Shown in pieces: positions 43,280 to 57,074 of a DNA stretch of 64,000 bases. The notes beneath the pieces are model-generated. The model had not been told where the DNA came from and ran no database searches. It saw only the letters and a list, made by a program, of their open reading frames with translations. The stretch's first letter is position 1. The number at the start of each line of letters is the position of its first letter. The translations under genes were made by a program, and so were the position numbers. The stretch spans positions 13,845-77,844 of the forward strand of contig DGTK01000010.1 in NCBI GenBank assembly GCA_002393735.1, given 5' to 3'. Source of the DNA: Lachnospiraceae bacterium UBA4338 (lineage in GTDB: Bacteria; Bacillota; Clostridia; Lachnospirales; Lachnospiraceae).

Positions 43280-44602
43280 TTACTCTTCGCCTCTAATCTT
43301 CTTCATATGCTCAGTAATCTTATTCTCATATCCCAGTTCTCCAGGAACATAGAACTTCTCTTTCTTAAGCTCATATGGAAGATATTGCTGATCCACATAG
43401 TGATTAGGATAATCATGTGAATATTTATAATCAGTTCCATGTCCAAGTTTAGCTGCTCCCGGATAATGAGCATCCCTTAAATGATTTGGAACTGCAAGAT
43501 TTCCTGTATTTTCCACTGTATTCATTGCTCCATATATTGCATTAACTACTGAATTACTCTTTGGCGCCGTTGCCACATATGTTGCAGCGTGCGCAAGTAT
43601 TATCTGTGCTTCCGGCATACCGACTCTTTCAACAGCAAGTGAAGCATTGGTTGCAACAACCAAAGCCATCGGGTCTGCATTACCCACATCTTCTGATGCA
43701 CATATCATAATACGTCTTGCTATGAATGTGACGCTCTCTCCGCCCTTTAACATTCTTGCAAGGTAATAAACCGCCGCATCCGGATCAGAGCCTCTCATGC
43801 TCTTTATAAAGGCTGAGATGATGTCATAGTGATTATCACCATCCTTATCAAAACTGTAAGCCTTTCTCTGTATACAGTCAGATGCAACTTCCAATGTTAT
43901 ATGTATGATTCCATCTTCCGAGCGTGGCGTTGTAAGAACGCCGATTTCCAGAGCATTAAGTGCATTACGGGCATCTCCTGATGCGCCTTCAGCCAGGAAT
44001 CTCTTGGCATCTTCCGTAATCTCTGCCTTATAACTTCCCATACCCTGCTCTACATCAGTTATGGCTCTGTCTAAGAGTTTCATTATGTCCTCTGTTGTAA
44101 GAGCCTCTAACCTAAATATGGATGAACGGGATATTAAAGCTCCGTTAACCTCAAAATAAGGATTCTCGGTTGTGGCACCAATTAATATGATGGTACCGTC
44201 TTCCACATAAGGAAGCAGAAAATCCTGCTGCGCCTTATTGAACCTGTGAATCTCGTCTATAAACAAAATGGTCTTTGTATTACGAAGAGCCAAATTCTCT
44301 TTGGCCTTTGCCACCACATCTTCCATATCCTTCTTACCGGATGTAGTCGCATTAAGCGTACAGAAATCTGAACTTGTGGTATTGGCTATAACTCTGGCAA
44401 TAGTTGTTTTACCGGTGCCCGGAGGTCCATATAGAATAATGGAGCTAAGTTTATCTGCTTTTATTGCTCTGTAGAGAAGCTTATCTTTTCCTAAGATATG
44501 CTGCTGCCCTACCACGTCCTCAAGTTTTGTGGGTCTTAAGCGTGCCGCAAGTGGCTGGCTTGCTTCTTTATTAACTTGTTCCATGTAATTAAACAAATCC
44601 AT
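43280..44602 (-). CDS. rarA: replication-associated recombination protein A (MgsA/RarA)
   Basis: A 440-residue AAA+ ATPase of the clamp-loader group. Walker A is YGPPGTGKTT near residue 60, Walker B is LFIDEIHRFN, and the sensor region GATTENPYFEVN follows. The C-terminal part (RGSDPDAAVYYLARML and later AHAATYVATAPKSNS) is the conserved tetramerisation region of MgsA/WRNIP1 proteins. It acts at stalled or gapped replication forks. AAGGATTT precedes the ATG at a fitting distance. It is separated from guaB upstream by a strong terminator, so it is likely transcribed alone. Confidence 0.95.
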   Translation of the reverse strand: MDLFNYMEQVNKEASQPLAARLRPTKLEDVVGQQHILGKDKLLYRAIKADKLSSIILYGPPGTGKTTIARVIANTTSSDFCTLNATTSGKKDMEDVVAKAKENLALRNTKTILFIDEIHRFNKAQQDFLLPYVEDGTIILIGATTENPYFEVNGALISRSSIFRLEALTTEDIMKLLDRAITDVEQGMGSYKAEITEDAKRFLAEGASGDARNALNALEIGVLTTPRSEDGIIHITLEVASDCIQRKAYSFDKDGDNHYDIISAFIKSMRGSDPDAAVYYLARMLKGGESVTFIARRIMICASEDVGNADPMALVVATNASLAVERVGMPEAQIILAHAATYVATAPKSNSVVNAIYGAMNTVENTGNLAVPNHLRDAHYPGAAKLGHGTDYKYSHDYPNHYVDQQYLPYELKKEKFYVPGELGYENKITEHMKKIRGEE

Positions 44603-44669
44603 AATAAATCCTTATGACGCGCCTGTACTCTAAATGCGCATCTAAAAGTTATTTTAGCACATAATAAGA

Positions 44670-44701
44670 AAATCGAGTAGGTTTTTATTCCTACTCGATT
44701 T
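44670..44701 (-). terminator. terminator of guaB
   Basis: AAATCGAGTAGG (44670-44681) pairs perfectly with CCTACTCGATTT (44690-44701). On the minus strand TTTTC follows. It lies 21 nt after the guaB stop. Confidence 0.9.
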
Positions 44702-44722
44702 AATATCTTTAAATTATTTAAC

Positions 44723-46709
<1,987 letters not shown>

Positions 46710-46840
46710 TATTAATCCTTCAATCTTTTCCCAAAGTAGCTGTTGCAAGATCATTGCCACAGTATGATAATTTGGTGTTTCCACCTTCCCCAGAACCAAA
46801 ACATTATAGAAAAATAGAAATAGACTGTGCTATTCATATT

Positions 46841-46869
46841 AGAATATCACAATAAGGTTAAGTTGACAA
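46841..46869 (-). promoter_or_regulatory. promoter for the membrane protein gene and guaB
   Basis: Minus-strand TTGTCA (46869-46864) and TATTCT (46846-46841), 17-nt spacing; leader of roughly 125 nt before the ATG at 46709. Confidence 0.6.
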
Positions 46870-46890
46870 CCAAAATAATTTAAAAAATTA

Positions 46891-46920
46891 AAAGAGCCTG
46901 CCATTTAAGGCAAGCCCTTT
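46891..46920 (-). terminator. terminator of the kinase/ParB-like gene
   Basis: AAAGAGCCTGCC (46891-46902) pairs, with G-U pairs, with GGCAAGCCCTTT (46909-46920); a T-rich tail follows on the minus strand. It lies 20 nt past the stop. Confidence 0.78.
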
Positions 46921-46939
46921 ATAAACTGTTATTACTATT

Positions 46940-47845
46940 CTAAAAATCGAATAAATATCCCTCATTTACGTTATCGCTTGGAAGGTATTTATATGTAATA
47001 TTTCCTGTCTTTTCGTATTTCTTTAATTCATCTTCAGATAATGGCTTAACTTCCACGTCATCCTTTACAACCTTAACCTCAATGAACGGTTTGCCGCTCT
47101 TTGCAGATGCCATTGCTCTGTGGTGGCCGTCCACCATGAAGATATTTCCTTTTTGCTCCACGCAGGTAATGATACCTGATGAGCAGAAAGAATCATTGTC
47201 TTTTTCTTTTTCTAAATATCCATCAAGACTTAAGGAACTGAATTCTTCAAAACTCTCTGTCGGATATACATTGGCAACGCAAAGTTCAACCTTGCCGACA
47301 AATGGCTCTTTCTTGTATTCTTCAAAGCGTCTGATAATCTCTTTTGAAATCTGTTCAGGAGTTGCTGCGGTGCTGTCTATGATTAAATTGAAATTATCCT
47401 TAGACAGGTAGTCCACATCATAGAGTTCCTTGAATCTCGCTCTCTCCATGGACATTCTCTCATAAAGATTACGTGTTGCTTCCTCTATGGAAGAATATTT
47501 CTCAGCATTTCTTTCCGTATCTGATAATACTCTTCTTCCGGATTCATTGGTATCTGCCAGAAGGAATACCTTAAAACTGTCCGGAATAAAATGCCATGCC
47601 ATTCTTGAATCGAATATGGCATTATCCTTTTCCTTACCGAGCTTAACACTTCTGTCATCTATCATCTTATCCACGGAAGGATCAGTCTTGGCAAGTTCGT
47701 TCATCTCTAAAACAGTAATGCCCTTTTCATCAGCAATCTGGCGAAATATCTTACCTGTTGATATTATTTCATAACCACTTTGATTCAAAAACTTACATAT
47801 TGTGGTTTTACCTGCTCCAAGATTACCTGTTATGGTTATATTCAT
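46940..47845 (-). CDS. cytidylate-kinase-like / ParB-like fusion protein
   Basis: A 301-residue two-domain protein. Residues 1-175 resemble a small nucleotide kinase of the cytidylate kinase type: P-loop GNLGAGKTT at 7-15, STGKIFRQIA, FDSRMAWHFIP and an Arg-rich lid. Residues 185-290 resemble the ParB/Srx fold, with VDGHHRAMASAKSGK as the most telling motif (ParB proteins have a similar DGHHR). The ParB fold is known in CTPases and in ADP-dependent serine kinases. I do not know this fusion. AAGGAG precedes the ATG and a terminator follows, so the gene stands alone. It may modify a small molecule rather than DNA. Confidence 0.72.
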   Translation of the reverse strand: MNITITGNLGAGKTTICKFLNQSGYEIISTGKIFRQIADEKGITVLEMNELAKTDPSVDKMIDDRSVKLGKEKDNAIFDSRMAWHFIPDSFKVFLLADTNESGRRVLSDTERNAEKYSSIEEATRNLYERMSMERARFKELYDVDYLSKDNFNLIIDSTAATPEQISKEIIRRFEEYKKEPFVGKVELCVANVYPTESFEEFSSLSLDGYLEKEKDNDSFCSSGIITCVEQKGNIFMVDGHHRAMASAKSGKPFIEVKVVKDDVEVKPLSEDELKKYEKTGNITYKYLPSDNVNEGYLFDF

Positions 47846-47926
47846 GACCAGTCTCCTTTTTCATACCTAATTGCACTAATTATAACACAATATCCTTCGG
47901 TTTCAAATTGTTAATCCCTTACTTCA

Positions 47927-47955
47927 TTGTTTTACACACCCCGTTATGCTATAAT
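47927..47955 (+). promoter_or_regulatory. promoter of the 47992-50332 operon
   Basis: TTGTTT (47927-47932) and TATAAT (47950-47955), 17-nt spacing. The leader of about 30 nt contains AAGGAAG before the ATG at 47992. Confidence 0.65.
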
Positions 47956-47991
47956 TAGTCTGTTATTATTAGCAAAAGGAAGAAAGAAAAA

Positions 47992-48711
47992 ATGGCTCTG
48001 AAAGACGAAATCAAAGAGCAGAATAAAAAATTAAAGGATATGACTCCTAAACAGAAATGGGAGCATTTCTGGTATTACAATAAGTATTATGTAATGATTG
48101 CAGCTGTTGCAATCATATTTGTTGTATATCTGATACTTCACTTAACTGTATTTAAGCCTCTTCCATTTGGATTTAAAGGCTATTTTCTTAATACCGGTTA
48201 TGATGACATGACCATAACTTCAGATGTAACAAAACTTACGGATGCCTTTACGGATTATGCGAAGATAGACCTTAAATCATACCGAGTCGGAATTGATTAT
48301 GTAACAAATATTGATTATAACGTATCAGATTCCTATACTCTTGCGCAGGACATCGCAATGACTGCTGAAGGTGAACGTGGAGACCTGGATTTTATCGCAG
48401 GTCCTTCTGATGTCATAAACTACTATGTAAATGCCAACTTTTTCTCTAAAACAATAGATAAATATCTGGATGAAGAAACCTTTAATTATTTTGATGAACA
48501 GGGGCTGGTTTATTATTATGAAGCAGAGGATCATAACCTCTATCCCATCGGAATATATATAACTGATGCTCCCCTTGTTAAGTCATATAATCTTTATCCT
48601 AATAATGCCAATGAAGAAACAAGACAGGAAATTGTTTTCTCTGTTGTTTCTTATTCAAAGAGACCGGAGATGGCGGTTACCATGCTCAAATATCTTTATC
48701 AGATGAATTAA
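47992..48711 (+). CDS. single-pass membrane protein, extracytoplasmic domain, unknown function
   Basis: A 239-residue protein. Residues 1-30 are charged and cytoplasmic (KDEIKEQNKKLKDMTPKQKWEHFWYYNKYY), a membrane segment spans about 34-53, and about 185 residues lie outside. The outer part has short strands and helices and ends SKRPEMAVTMLKYLYQM, similar in tone to the end of solute-binding proteins, but no family is recognised. The opening KQKWEHFWYYNKYY pattern is seen in several Clostridia hypothetical proteins. It starts the operon with the zinc protein (14-nt gap) and murI. A role at the envelope is only suggested by the company of murI. Confidence 0.65.
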   Translation: MALKDEIKEQNKKLKDMTPKQKWEHFWYYNKYYVMIAAVAIIFVVYLILHLTVFKPLPFGFKGYFLNTGYDDMTITSDVTKLTDAFTDYAKIDLKSYRVGIDYVTNIDYNVSDSYTLAQDIAMTAEGERGDLDFIAGPSDVINYYVNANFFSKTIDKYLDEETFNYFDEQGLVYYYEAEDHNLYPIGIYITDAPLVKSYNLYPNNANEETRQEIVFSVVSYSKRPEMAVTMLKYLYQMN

Positions 48712-48725
48712 AGAAAGGGGCCTAT

Positions 48726-49487
48726 ATGAAGGAACAACTCTACACAATCCCACTTAATGACGCAGTTAATGCCCATGATGAATGTCCTTTCTGCTTTGTA
48801 GAAAGAGAAGTTGAACAGAACCAGCTGGATTTCGTTTTAGGTTCAGGTTCTTCATATATGGTAAGTGATATCAGGGAACAGACCGATAAGGCGGGTTTTT
48901 GCAAAATGCATTATCGTAAGATGTTTTTATATGGCAATACTTTGGGAAATGCCTGGATGCTTAAGACTCATCTTATGTCCATGCGTTCTGAAATGGAGAA
49001 AACCCTTAATTCATATACACCGGGTAAAACCACTCTTAAATCAAGATTCTCAAAGTCTGAGGAAATATCCAATCCCATTAATGCCTGGATTAAAGGTAAG
49101 GAAGAATCCTGTTTTATCTGTAACGCTTTTAAGGAAGCATATGCAAGATATCTTGATACCTTCTTCGTATTATGGAAAAAAGACCCGAAATTCGTTCAGA
49201 AGATTAAGGACAGCAAAGGCTTTTGCTTAAGTCACTACGGCGACCTCTGCGAAGAAGCGGACAAAAAGCTGAATGATAAGCAGAAAGCCGAATTCTATGA
49301 TATAACCAAACCTCTTATGATAGAGAATATGGCCCGTATTCAGGAAGATGTTAACTGGCTTATTGAGAAATTTGATTATAAGCATACCAATGACCCTTGG
49401 AAAGAGTCTAAGGATGCCAACCAGAGAGCCATGCAGAAATTAAAGGGGGGCTATCCTGCTGACCCTAATTATGAATATAAAAAATAA
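48726..49487 (+). CDS. DUF6062-type protein with two CxxC-CxxH modules
   Basis: A 253-residue soluble protein with an internal duplication. Each half has CxxC, then 34-35 residues, then GFCxxHY: CPFC...GFCKMHY in the first and CFIC...GFCLSHY in the second. The ligand sets (three Cys and one His) suggest two structural zinc sites. The regions between are helical. I recall the family as DUF6062 from Lachnospiraceae, without known function. GAAAGGGG precedes the ATG. It lies 14 nt after the membrane-protein gene and 17 nt before murI. Redox or nucleic-acid roles are both possible. Confidence 0.75.
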   Translation: MKEQLYTIPLNDAVNAHDECPFCFVEREVEQNQLDFVLGSGSSYMVSDIREQTDKAGFCKMHYRKMFLYGNTLGNAWMLKTHLMSMRSEMEKTLNSYTPGKTTLKSRFSKSEEISNPINAWIKGKEESCFICNAFKEAYARYLDTFFVLWKKDPKFVQKIKDSKGFCLSHYGDLCEEADKKLNDKQKAEFYDITKPLMIENMARIQEDVNWLIEKFDYKHTNDPWKESKDANQRAMQKLKGGYPADPNYEYKK

Positions 49488-49504
49488 TTTTTGAAGGTAT
49501 AACA

Positions 49505-50332
49505 ATGGATACAAATACTCTTAATCTAAATATGCCAAAGCTTGATAACCTGGACAAGTCTATGCCTATCGGCTTTATGGATTCAGGCGTAGGCGGAATC
49601 AGCGTACTTAAAGAAGCAGTAGCCATAATGCCAAATGAGGATTTTGTTTACATTGGCGACTCTGCCAATGCACCATATGGCACCAAAGATACCATGACAA
49701 TTAAGGAACTGACCTATAACGTGGTTAAAACCTTAATTAATAGGCATCATATCAAGGGCCTTGTTGTTGCCTGTAATACTGCTACCAGCGCTGCTGTAAG
49801 AGACTTAAGAAATCTGTATCCTAACTTTCCACTTGTTGGTATAGAGCCTGCCATTAAACCTGCTGTACTTCACAACCACGGTGGTGAAATCCTGGTTATG
49901 GCCACACCTATGACAATTGCTCAGGAGAAATTTAAGAATCTCCTTAAATTATACGAGAATCAGGCTGTCATTATTCCTGTTCCATGTAAAGGTCTTATGG
50001 AATTTGTTGAAGCAGGAATTGTAGAAGGACCTGAACTTGATAAGTATTTTAACAGTACTCTCTCACCTTATCTTAATGAGATTACAGAGAGTATTGTACT
50101 TGGCTGCACTCATTATCCATTCCTTAAAAAAGAAATCATCTCCTATCTTCAAAGAGATGATATTACCCTTTATGACGGAAGTCTTGGTACAGCCCGTGAA
50201 ATCCAGAGAAGAATTAAAGAAGCCGGCCTCAGCAATGACGCTGACCATAAAGGTAACATCACTATACTGAATACCGGCTTGAATGATTCTGAAGCTAAGA
50301 TTGCTCTTTGTAACAGGCTTCTTAATCTGTAA
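49505..50332 (+). CDS. murI: glutamate racemase
   Basis: A 275-residue enzyme. FMDSGVGGISVLKE opens the fold, VVACNTATSA holds the first catalytic Cys, and VLGCTHYPFL the second. GDSANAPYG is another conserved motif. It makes D-glutamate for peptidoglycan. The N-terminal 20 residues before PIGFMDSG are a short extension beyond usual family members. GAAGGTAT precedes the ATG. The gene is last in a three-gene plus-strand operon and faces the convergent MBL nuclease gene 38 nt away. A different Asp/Glu racemase family gene lies at 3106-3792. Confidence 0.95.
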   Translation: MDTNTLNLNMPKLDNLDKSMPIGFMDSGVGGISVLKEAVAIMPNEDFVYIGDSANAPYGTKDTMTIKELTYNVVKTLINRHHIKGLVVACNTATSAAVRDLRNLYPNFPLVGIEPAIKPAVLHNHGGEILVMATPMTIAQEKFKNLLKLYENQAVIIPVPCKGLMEFVEAGIVEGPELDKYFNSTLSPYLNEITESIVLGCTHYPFLKKEIISYLQRDDITLYDGSLGTAREIQRRIKEAGLSNDADHKGNITILNTGLNDSEAKIALCNRLLNL

Positions 50333-50370
50333 TTAACATATACTTAATTACATGGTCTGTAATTATCTGA

Positions 50371-52029
50371 TTATCTGTCCCACTTATCACAAAGTGAATT
50401 AATCTGATCGGCAAACTTGGCCAGATCCTTATTGGTTCCACCCTCATTATGATTAATAACCGTAAGAAGTCTGTTGCCTGCTGCAAGAAGTCTTGCGAAT
50501 ACTTCGGATACTTTCTTGCCACCCACAGTTTTCTTGGTTTCTTTGATATAACGCGGCTCAGCCACATAATCAAAATCATCCGTCAGAATATCATATATTG
50601 TACCGCTATACGGAGCAAAGGAATTATGTCCGTACTCATTATGGAGATATTCCTTGAATTCTTCTGCCACCGAATCCTCACCATGTACAATAAATACTCT
50701 CTCCGGCTGCTTCTCAAAAGCATTAATCCAGTCTGTAAGTCCCTGTTTATCAGCATGTCCCGACATACCGGCCAGTACCTTAATATGAGCCTTCATTTCC
50801 ACGGGTTCACCAAAAAGTTTAATTGTATTTCTGTTTGGATCCATTCCAACTAACGGATCATTATCCCTGTCAGCTCCGTAGTCAACAATTCTTCTTCCAA
50901 GAGTACCCACTGCCTGATATCCAACGAATAGAATGGTACATTCTTCTCTCCAGAGATTATGTTTTAAATGGTGTCTGATACGACCCGCTTCACACATGCC
51001 TGATGCTGAAATAATAACCTTCGGCTTTTCATTAAAGTTTATCTCTTTGGATTCCTCAGATGTAATGGTCAGTTTAAGCCCCGGAAATACCAGTGGATTA
51101 ATTCCCTGCCGAACCAGACTCATGGCCTCTTCATCAAAACAGTTATTAATATTATTCTTAAATATTTCAGTAGCATCCACAGCCAGTGGGCTGTCTACAT
51201 ATACCTCAAAATTCTGGAATTCTTCCAAAAGGTGCTCTGCCTTAATCTGACGGATAAAATATAATATTTCCTGAGTTCTTCCCACTGCAAAGGAAGGAAT
51301 AACCACATTGCCGCCTCTTTGGAAGGTCTCACGAAGAACCGCCGTAAGTTCCGATACATAATCAAGACGGTTACGCTCATGATATCTGTTACCATAGGTG
51401 GATTCCATGATAACCACATCCGCCTCTTTGGTATATTCAGGGTCCTTGATTAACGGCTGGTCGGTATTACCAATATCACCTGAGAATACCAGTTTTTTGG
51501 TAATGCCATTTTCGGTAAGCCAGATTTCGATGCTGGCACTTCCCAGAAGATGTCCTATATCGGTAAATCGACATTCAACACCCTCTGCTATATTATATTT
51601 TTGGTTATAATCATAACCGTCTATTCTGGCAATAATACCATCGGCATCTTCCATGGTATACAGAGGTTCAGCCGGGCCAAAATCACCGCCTCTTTTATTC
51701 TTTCTGCTCTTCCACTCTGCTTCCTGCATTTGAATGTGTGCACAGTCTCTAAGCATTATGCTGCACAAATCTGCAGTCGCAACTGTGGTTATTACCCTGC
51801 CTCTGAAGCCAAGAGCATATAAATACGGTAACATACCGGAATGATCCACATGAGCATGTGTTAAGAAAACATAATTGATTTCAGATGCCGGTACCGGTAA
51901 CGGTTCATTCTCCAGAACATTAACGCCCTGTTCCATACCGTAATCCACCAGCATATTAAGTCCGCACGCCTTTATCAAATGCGCCGAACCCGTAACCTCA
52001 TGATCTGCCCCAATAAAGTGTAGTTTCAT
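50371..52029 (-). CDS. MBL-fold beta-CASP RNA-processing nuclease
   Basis: A 552-residue metallo-beta-lactamase-fold protein. THAHVDHSG is the zinc-binding HxHxDH motif; ESTYGNRYHE, SFAVGRTQEI and ISASGMCEAGRIRHHL are typical of the beta-CASP part; MSGHADKQGL and VHGE near the C-terminus match the RMMBL region. The family includes CPSF-like RNA endo- and exonucleases found in bacteria. Beyond the core lies a C-terminal extension of roughly 75 residues. GGGGGT precedes the ATG. It begins 26 nt after atpC, so it may be co-transcribed with the ATP synthase genes even though the functions differ. Confidence 0.9.
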   Translation of the reverse strand: MKLHFIGADHEVTGSAHLIKACGLNMLVDYGMEQGVNVLENEPLPVPASEINYVFLTHAHVDHSGMLPYLYALGFRGRVITTVATADLCSIMLRDCAHIQMQEAEWKSRKNKRGGDFGPAEPLYTMEDADGIIARIDGYDYNQKYNIAEGVECRFTDIGHLLGSASIEIWLTENGITKKLVFSGDIGNTDQPLIKDPEYTKEADVVIMESTYGNRYHERNRLDYVSELTAVLRETFQRGGNVVIPSFAVGRTQEILYFIRQIKAEHLLEEFQNFEVYVDSPLAVDATEIFKNNINNCFDEEAMSLVRQGINPLVFPGLKLTITSEESKEINFNEKPKVIISASGMCEAGRIRHHLKHNLWREECTILFVGYQAVGTLGRRIVDYGADRDNDPLVGMDPNRNTIKLFGEPVEMKAHIKVLAGMSGHADKQGLTDWINAFEKQPERVFIVHGEDSVAEEFKEYLHNEYGHNSFAPYSGTIYDILTDDFDYVAEPRYIKETKKTVGGKKVSEVFARLLAAGNRLLTVINHNEGGTNKDLAKFADQINSLCDKWDR

Positions 52030-52055
52030 AAATCTACCCCCTTATCATTATAGTT

Positions 52056-52472
52056 TTATTTATCCCCAAATTCTTTTTTAATTCTTAATCTGTTAAGAGC
52101 TCTTGCTATCTTGGCTTCGGCACTGAGAATCTGCCTTGAACTGGTATCATTCTTAAGTTCTTCCTCTGCCTCTTTAGCAGCCTGCTCAGCTCTTACAATA
52201 TCAATTTCTTCCGGCCACTCCGCCGATTCTGAAAGAATCTGAACATCATTATCTTCCACAATGGCAACCCCTGTTGAAATGGCCGCAATCTTTTTCTTCT
52301 TTTCCCCCGGAATAGTAAGTTCAAGTTTTCCAGGAATAATGGCTGCCATCATATCCTGATGATTGGCCTGTATACCATATCTTCCTTCGGGAGTCGGAAT
52401 TACGATGGATTCACATTTTCCTTCATAGAAGGTCTTGGTAGCCGTAAGAATATGCAAATTAAAAACTTCCAT
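52056..52472 (-). CDS. atpC: ATP synthase epsilon subunit
   Basis: A 138-residue subunit of the F1 central stalk. The N-terminal beta sandwich has TATKTFYEGKCESIVIPTPEGRYGI and a later GVAIVEDNDVQIL; the C-terminal helical hairpin (EEIDIVRAEQAAKEAEEEL, then AEAKIARALNRLRI) can inhibit ATP hydrolysis. Length is usual. It is the last synthase gene, 18 nt after atpD. The following nuclease gene starts 26 nt downstream with no terminator between. Confidence 0.97.
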   Translation of the reverse strand: MEVFNLHILTATKTFYEGKCESIVIPTPEGRYGIQANHQDMMAAIIPGKLELTIPGEKKKKIAAISTGVAIVEDNDVQILSESAEWPEEIDIVRAEQAAKEAEEELKNDTSSRQILSAEAKIARALNRLRIKKEFGDK

Positions 52473-52490
52473 ATTTTTATCCTCTTACCC

Positions 52491-54801
<2,311 letters not shown>

Positions 54802-54814
54802 TTAAATCACCGCC

Positions 54815-56563
54815 TTATTTCTTTATCTCCAGTGTGCTTAAATACTCTTTGGCACTTTTAATAATATAATCCCTGTCATCATCTGACATATGACCTGTCT
54901 TATTAATCTTATCCATGATATCATGTCTTTCTTCGTTAAAATACGCCAGCATACCCTTAACGATTTCCCTTATCTTCTTAACAGGATATTCAATGAATAA
55001 TCTTGCGCCTGATGTAACTAATATAACAACCTGCTCTGCCTGTGAATAAGGAGCATACTGAGGCTGTCTTAATAACTGCATCAGTCCCTGACCATAGGTA
55101 AGTGTATTCTTGGTTGCCTCATCAAGGTCACTTGAGAACTGTGTAAATACTTCCATTTCTCTGTACTGTGACAAATCAAGTCTTAATGTACCTGTAGCCT
55201 TCTTCATGGCCTTGGTCTGAGCTGCGCCACCAACTCTCGATACAGACAAACCAACGTTAACCGCAGGTCTCTGTCCTTCGAAGAAAAGGTCACTCTCCAA
55301 GAATATCTGACCATCAGTGATGGATATGATATTTGTAGGGATATATGCTGATACATCGCCTGCCTGTGTCTCAACGATAGGAAGAGCAGTCATGGAACCA
55401 CCACCCTTCTCATCACTTAAATGAGCTGCTCTTTCAAGTAATCTTGAATGCAGATAGAATACGTCACCAGGATAAGCCTCACGTCCTGGAGAACGTCCTA
55501 AAAGAAGGCTTAAGGATCTGTATGCTATGGCATGCTTTGATAAATCATCATAGATAATAAGTACATCTCTGCCCTTCTCCATGAAATACTCACCAATTGA
55601 GCATCCTGAATATGGAGCAATATACTGAAGAGGCGCCGGATCAGATGCTGAAGCAAATACAACGATTGTATAATCCATTGCTCCCCTCTTCTTAAGATTG
55701 TTAACAAGCTGGGCCACTGAACTGGACTTCTGTCCGATTGCAACATAGATGCAGATTACATCCTTGCCCTTCTGGTTAACTATTGTATCAAGGGCGACGG
55801 CGGTTTTACCAGTCTGTCTGTCGCCGATAATAAGTTCTCTTTGTCCACGTCCGATTGGGAACATTGAGTCAATGGTAAGAATACCTGTTTCCATAGGCTT
55901 GTTAACAGGCTGTCTGTCAATAATACCGGGAGCCGGGCTCTCAATTGCTCTGTAGCCTTGCGGAACAATATCCTCAAGTCCGTCAATGGCTTCACCAAGC
56001 GGATTAACAATTCTTCCGACATAATCATCGCCCACCGGTACACCGGCAGTCTTATGTGTTCTTCTTACGTAGCTTCCTTCGTATACGAGCGCATCATCAT
56101 CAAATAAGATGCAGCCTACGTAATCTTCCTGAAGGTCAAGAGCCATACCCTTAATACCTGATTCGAATACAAGTATCTCGCCGTATGTAGCACCTGCAAG
56201 ACCGGAAACTGTGGCAATACCATCACCTACTGTAAGTACAACACCTGTTTCTTCCTCATATACTGAAGGAGTCCAGTTATCAAGAGTCTCTCTGATAAGA
56301 GAGATAACATTCTCCTGCTGCTCAGGAATATTCTCCAAAGCCTCTTTGAACTGTCTTAATCTTCCAAGAGAACTCCATTCATAAGTTTCAGTACCTACCT
56401 CAAGCTTGAAGCCGCCTTCAAGGTCATCATTCTTAACCCATTCAACTTCCATTTCTCTGCCATACTTGTTGGCAAGGAAATTCTTAAAACGCTTAAGTTG
56501 AGTATCATTAGGTGCAGCACTTGAATATATAATTGCTTTTAATGCATCAACTTTACTAGACAT
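54815..56563 (-). CDS. atpA: ATP synthase alpha subunit with N-terminal delta-like domain
   Basis: A 582-residue protein, about 75 residues longer than usual alpha subunits. Residues 1-80 match the C-terminal domain of the delta subunit ([19 protein letters not shown], then [22 protein letters not shown]). From about 95 it is ordinary alpha: [11 protein letters not shown], Walker [10 protein letters not shown], and [14 protein letters not shown] ending ([15 protein letters not shown]). No atpH gene lies in the operon between atpF and atpA. ATG 56563 is preceded by GGAAAG and overlaps atpF by 8 nt; an upstream TTG is less well placed. The fusion would keep the stator contact on F1 without the delta N-terminal domain. 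Confidence 0.93.
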   Translation of the reverse strand: MSSKVDALKAIIYSSAAPNDTQLKRFKNFLANKYGREMEVEWVKNDDLEGGFKLEVGTETYEWSSLGRLRQFKEALENIPEQQENVISLIRETLDNWTPSVYEEETGVVLTVGDGIATVSGLAGATYGEILVFESGIKGMALDLQEDYVGCILFDDDALVYEGSYVRRTHKTAGVPVGDDYVGRIVNPLGEAIDGLEDIVPQGYRAIESPAPGIIDRQPVNKPMETGILTIDSMFPIGRGQRELIIGDRQTGKTAVALDTIVNQKGKDVICIYVAIGQKSSSVAQLVNNLKKRGAMDYTIVVFASASDPAPLQYIAPYSGCSIGEYFMEKGRDVLIIYDDLSKHAIAYRSLSLLLGRSPGREAYPGDVFYLHSRLLERAAHLSDEKGGGSMTALPIVETQAGDVSAYIPTNIISITDGQIFLESDLFFEGQRPAVNVGLSVSRVGGAAQTKAMKKATGTLRLDLSQYREMEVFTQFSSDLDEATKNTLTYGQGLMQLLRQPQYAPYSQAEQVVILVTSGARLFIEYPVKKIREIVKGMLAYFNEERHDIMDKINKTGHMSDDDRDYIIKSAKEYLSTLEIKK

Positions 56564-57050
56564 CTGAATCTTTCCTTTCAACAGAAGCTAAGAAGTCATC
56601 ATAACTTTCACCAACTTCTGAATTAAGAACAATTTTTTCTGTTGCCTTGGCAACCATTTCCTTAATCTCATTCTGAGTTTCAGCCATGATTCTTTCCCTA
56701 TCCATCATAGCCTTGGAATTAGCACTGTTAATGATTTCCTTGGCTTCTTTCTTAGCCTCTGATATCATCTGTTCTCTTGCTTCATCCATATCAGCATTCA
56801 TGGACTTTCTCATAAGTGAAAGTTCATTATCAAGATCAGCTAACTTCTTCTCACTCTCGGCATTATTCGCCTTAGCTTTCTCAAGCTCGCCTTTAGCTTC
56901 AGCGTCCATATCTTTATAATACTGTTCTCTTTTCTCCATGAACTTCTTTACCGGAGAATATAAAAGGAAGTATAAAATTCCGAATAAAATAGTGAAGTTC
57001 AAAAGATGCAAGAGTATCTGCTGTATATCAATATTAAGTGGCAAATTCAT
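56556..57050 (-). CDS. atpF: ATP synthase b subunit
   Basis: A 164-residue stator subunit. One membrane segment at about residues 10-33 ([19 protein letters not shown]) leads into a long charged helix ([26 protein letters not shown] onward) that forms the peripheral stalk. The start is set at ATG 57050, six nt from AGGTGA, two codons after another ATG. The C-terminus [15 protein letters not shown] overlaps the start of the delta-alpha fusion gene. No delta N-terminal domain is fused to it, unlike the mycobacterial b-delta protein. Confidence 0.95.
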   Translation of the reverse strand: MNLPLNIDIQQILLHLLNFTILFGILYFLLYSPVKKFMEKREQYYKDMDAEAKGELEKAKANNAESEKKLADLDNELSLMRKSMNADMDEAREQMISEAKKEAKEIINSANSKAMMDRERIMAETQNEIKEMVAKATEKIVLNSEVGESYDDFLASVERKDSDV

Positions 57051-57074
57051 GCACATTCACCTGCTTTCCTAAAC

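Noticed and set aside
46710..46799. Longer start for the small membrane protein upstream of guaB
   Set aside because: The extra 30 residues lie in the leader after the predicted promoter; ATG 46709 has AAGGATT at the right distance and begins the conserved part.
50345..50365. Rho-independent terminator between murI and the MBL nuclease gene
   Set aside because: TAATTACA pairs with TGTAATTA, but the stem is AT-only apart from one pair and lacks a T-run; not strong enough to list.
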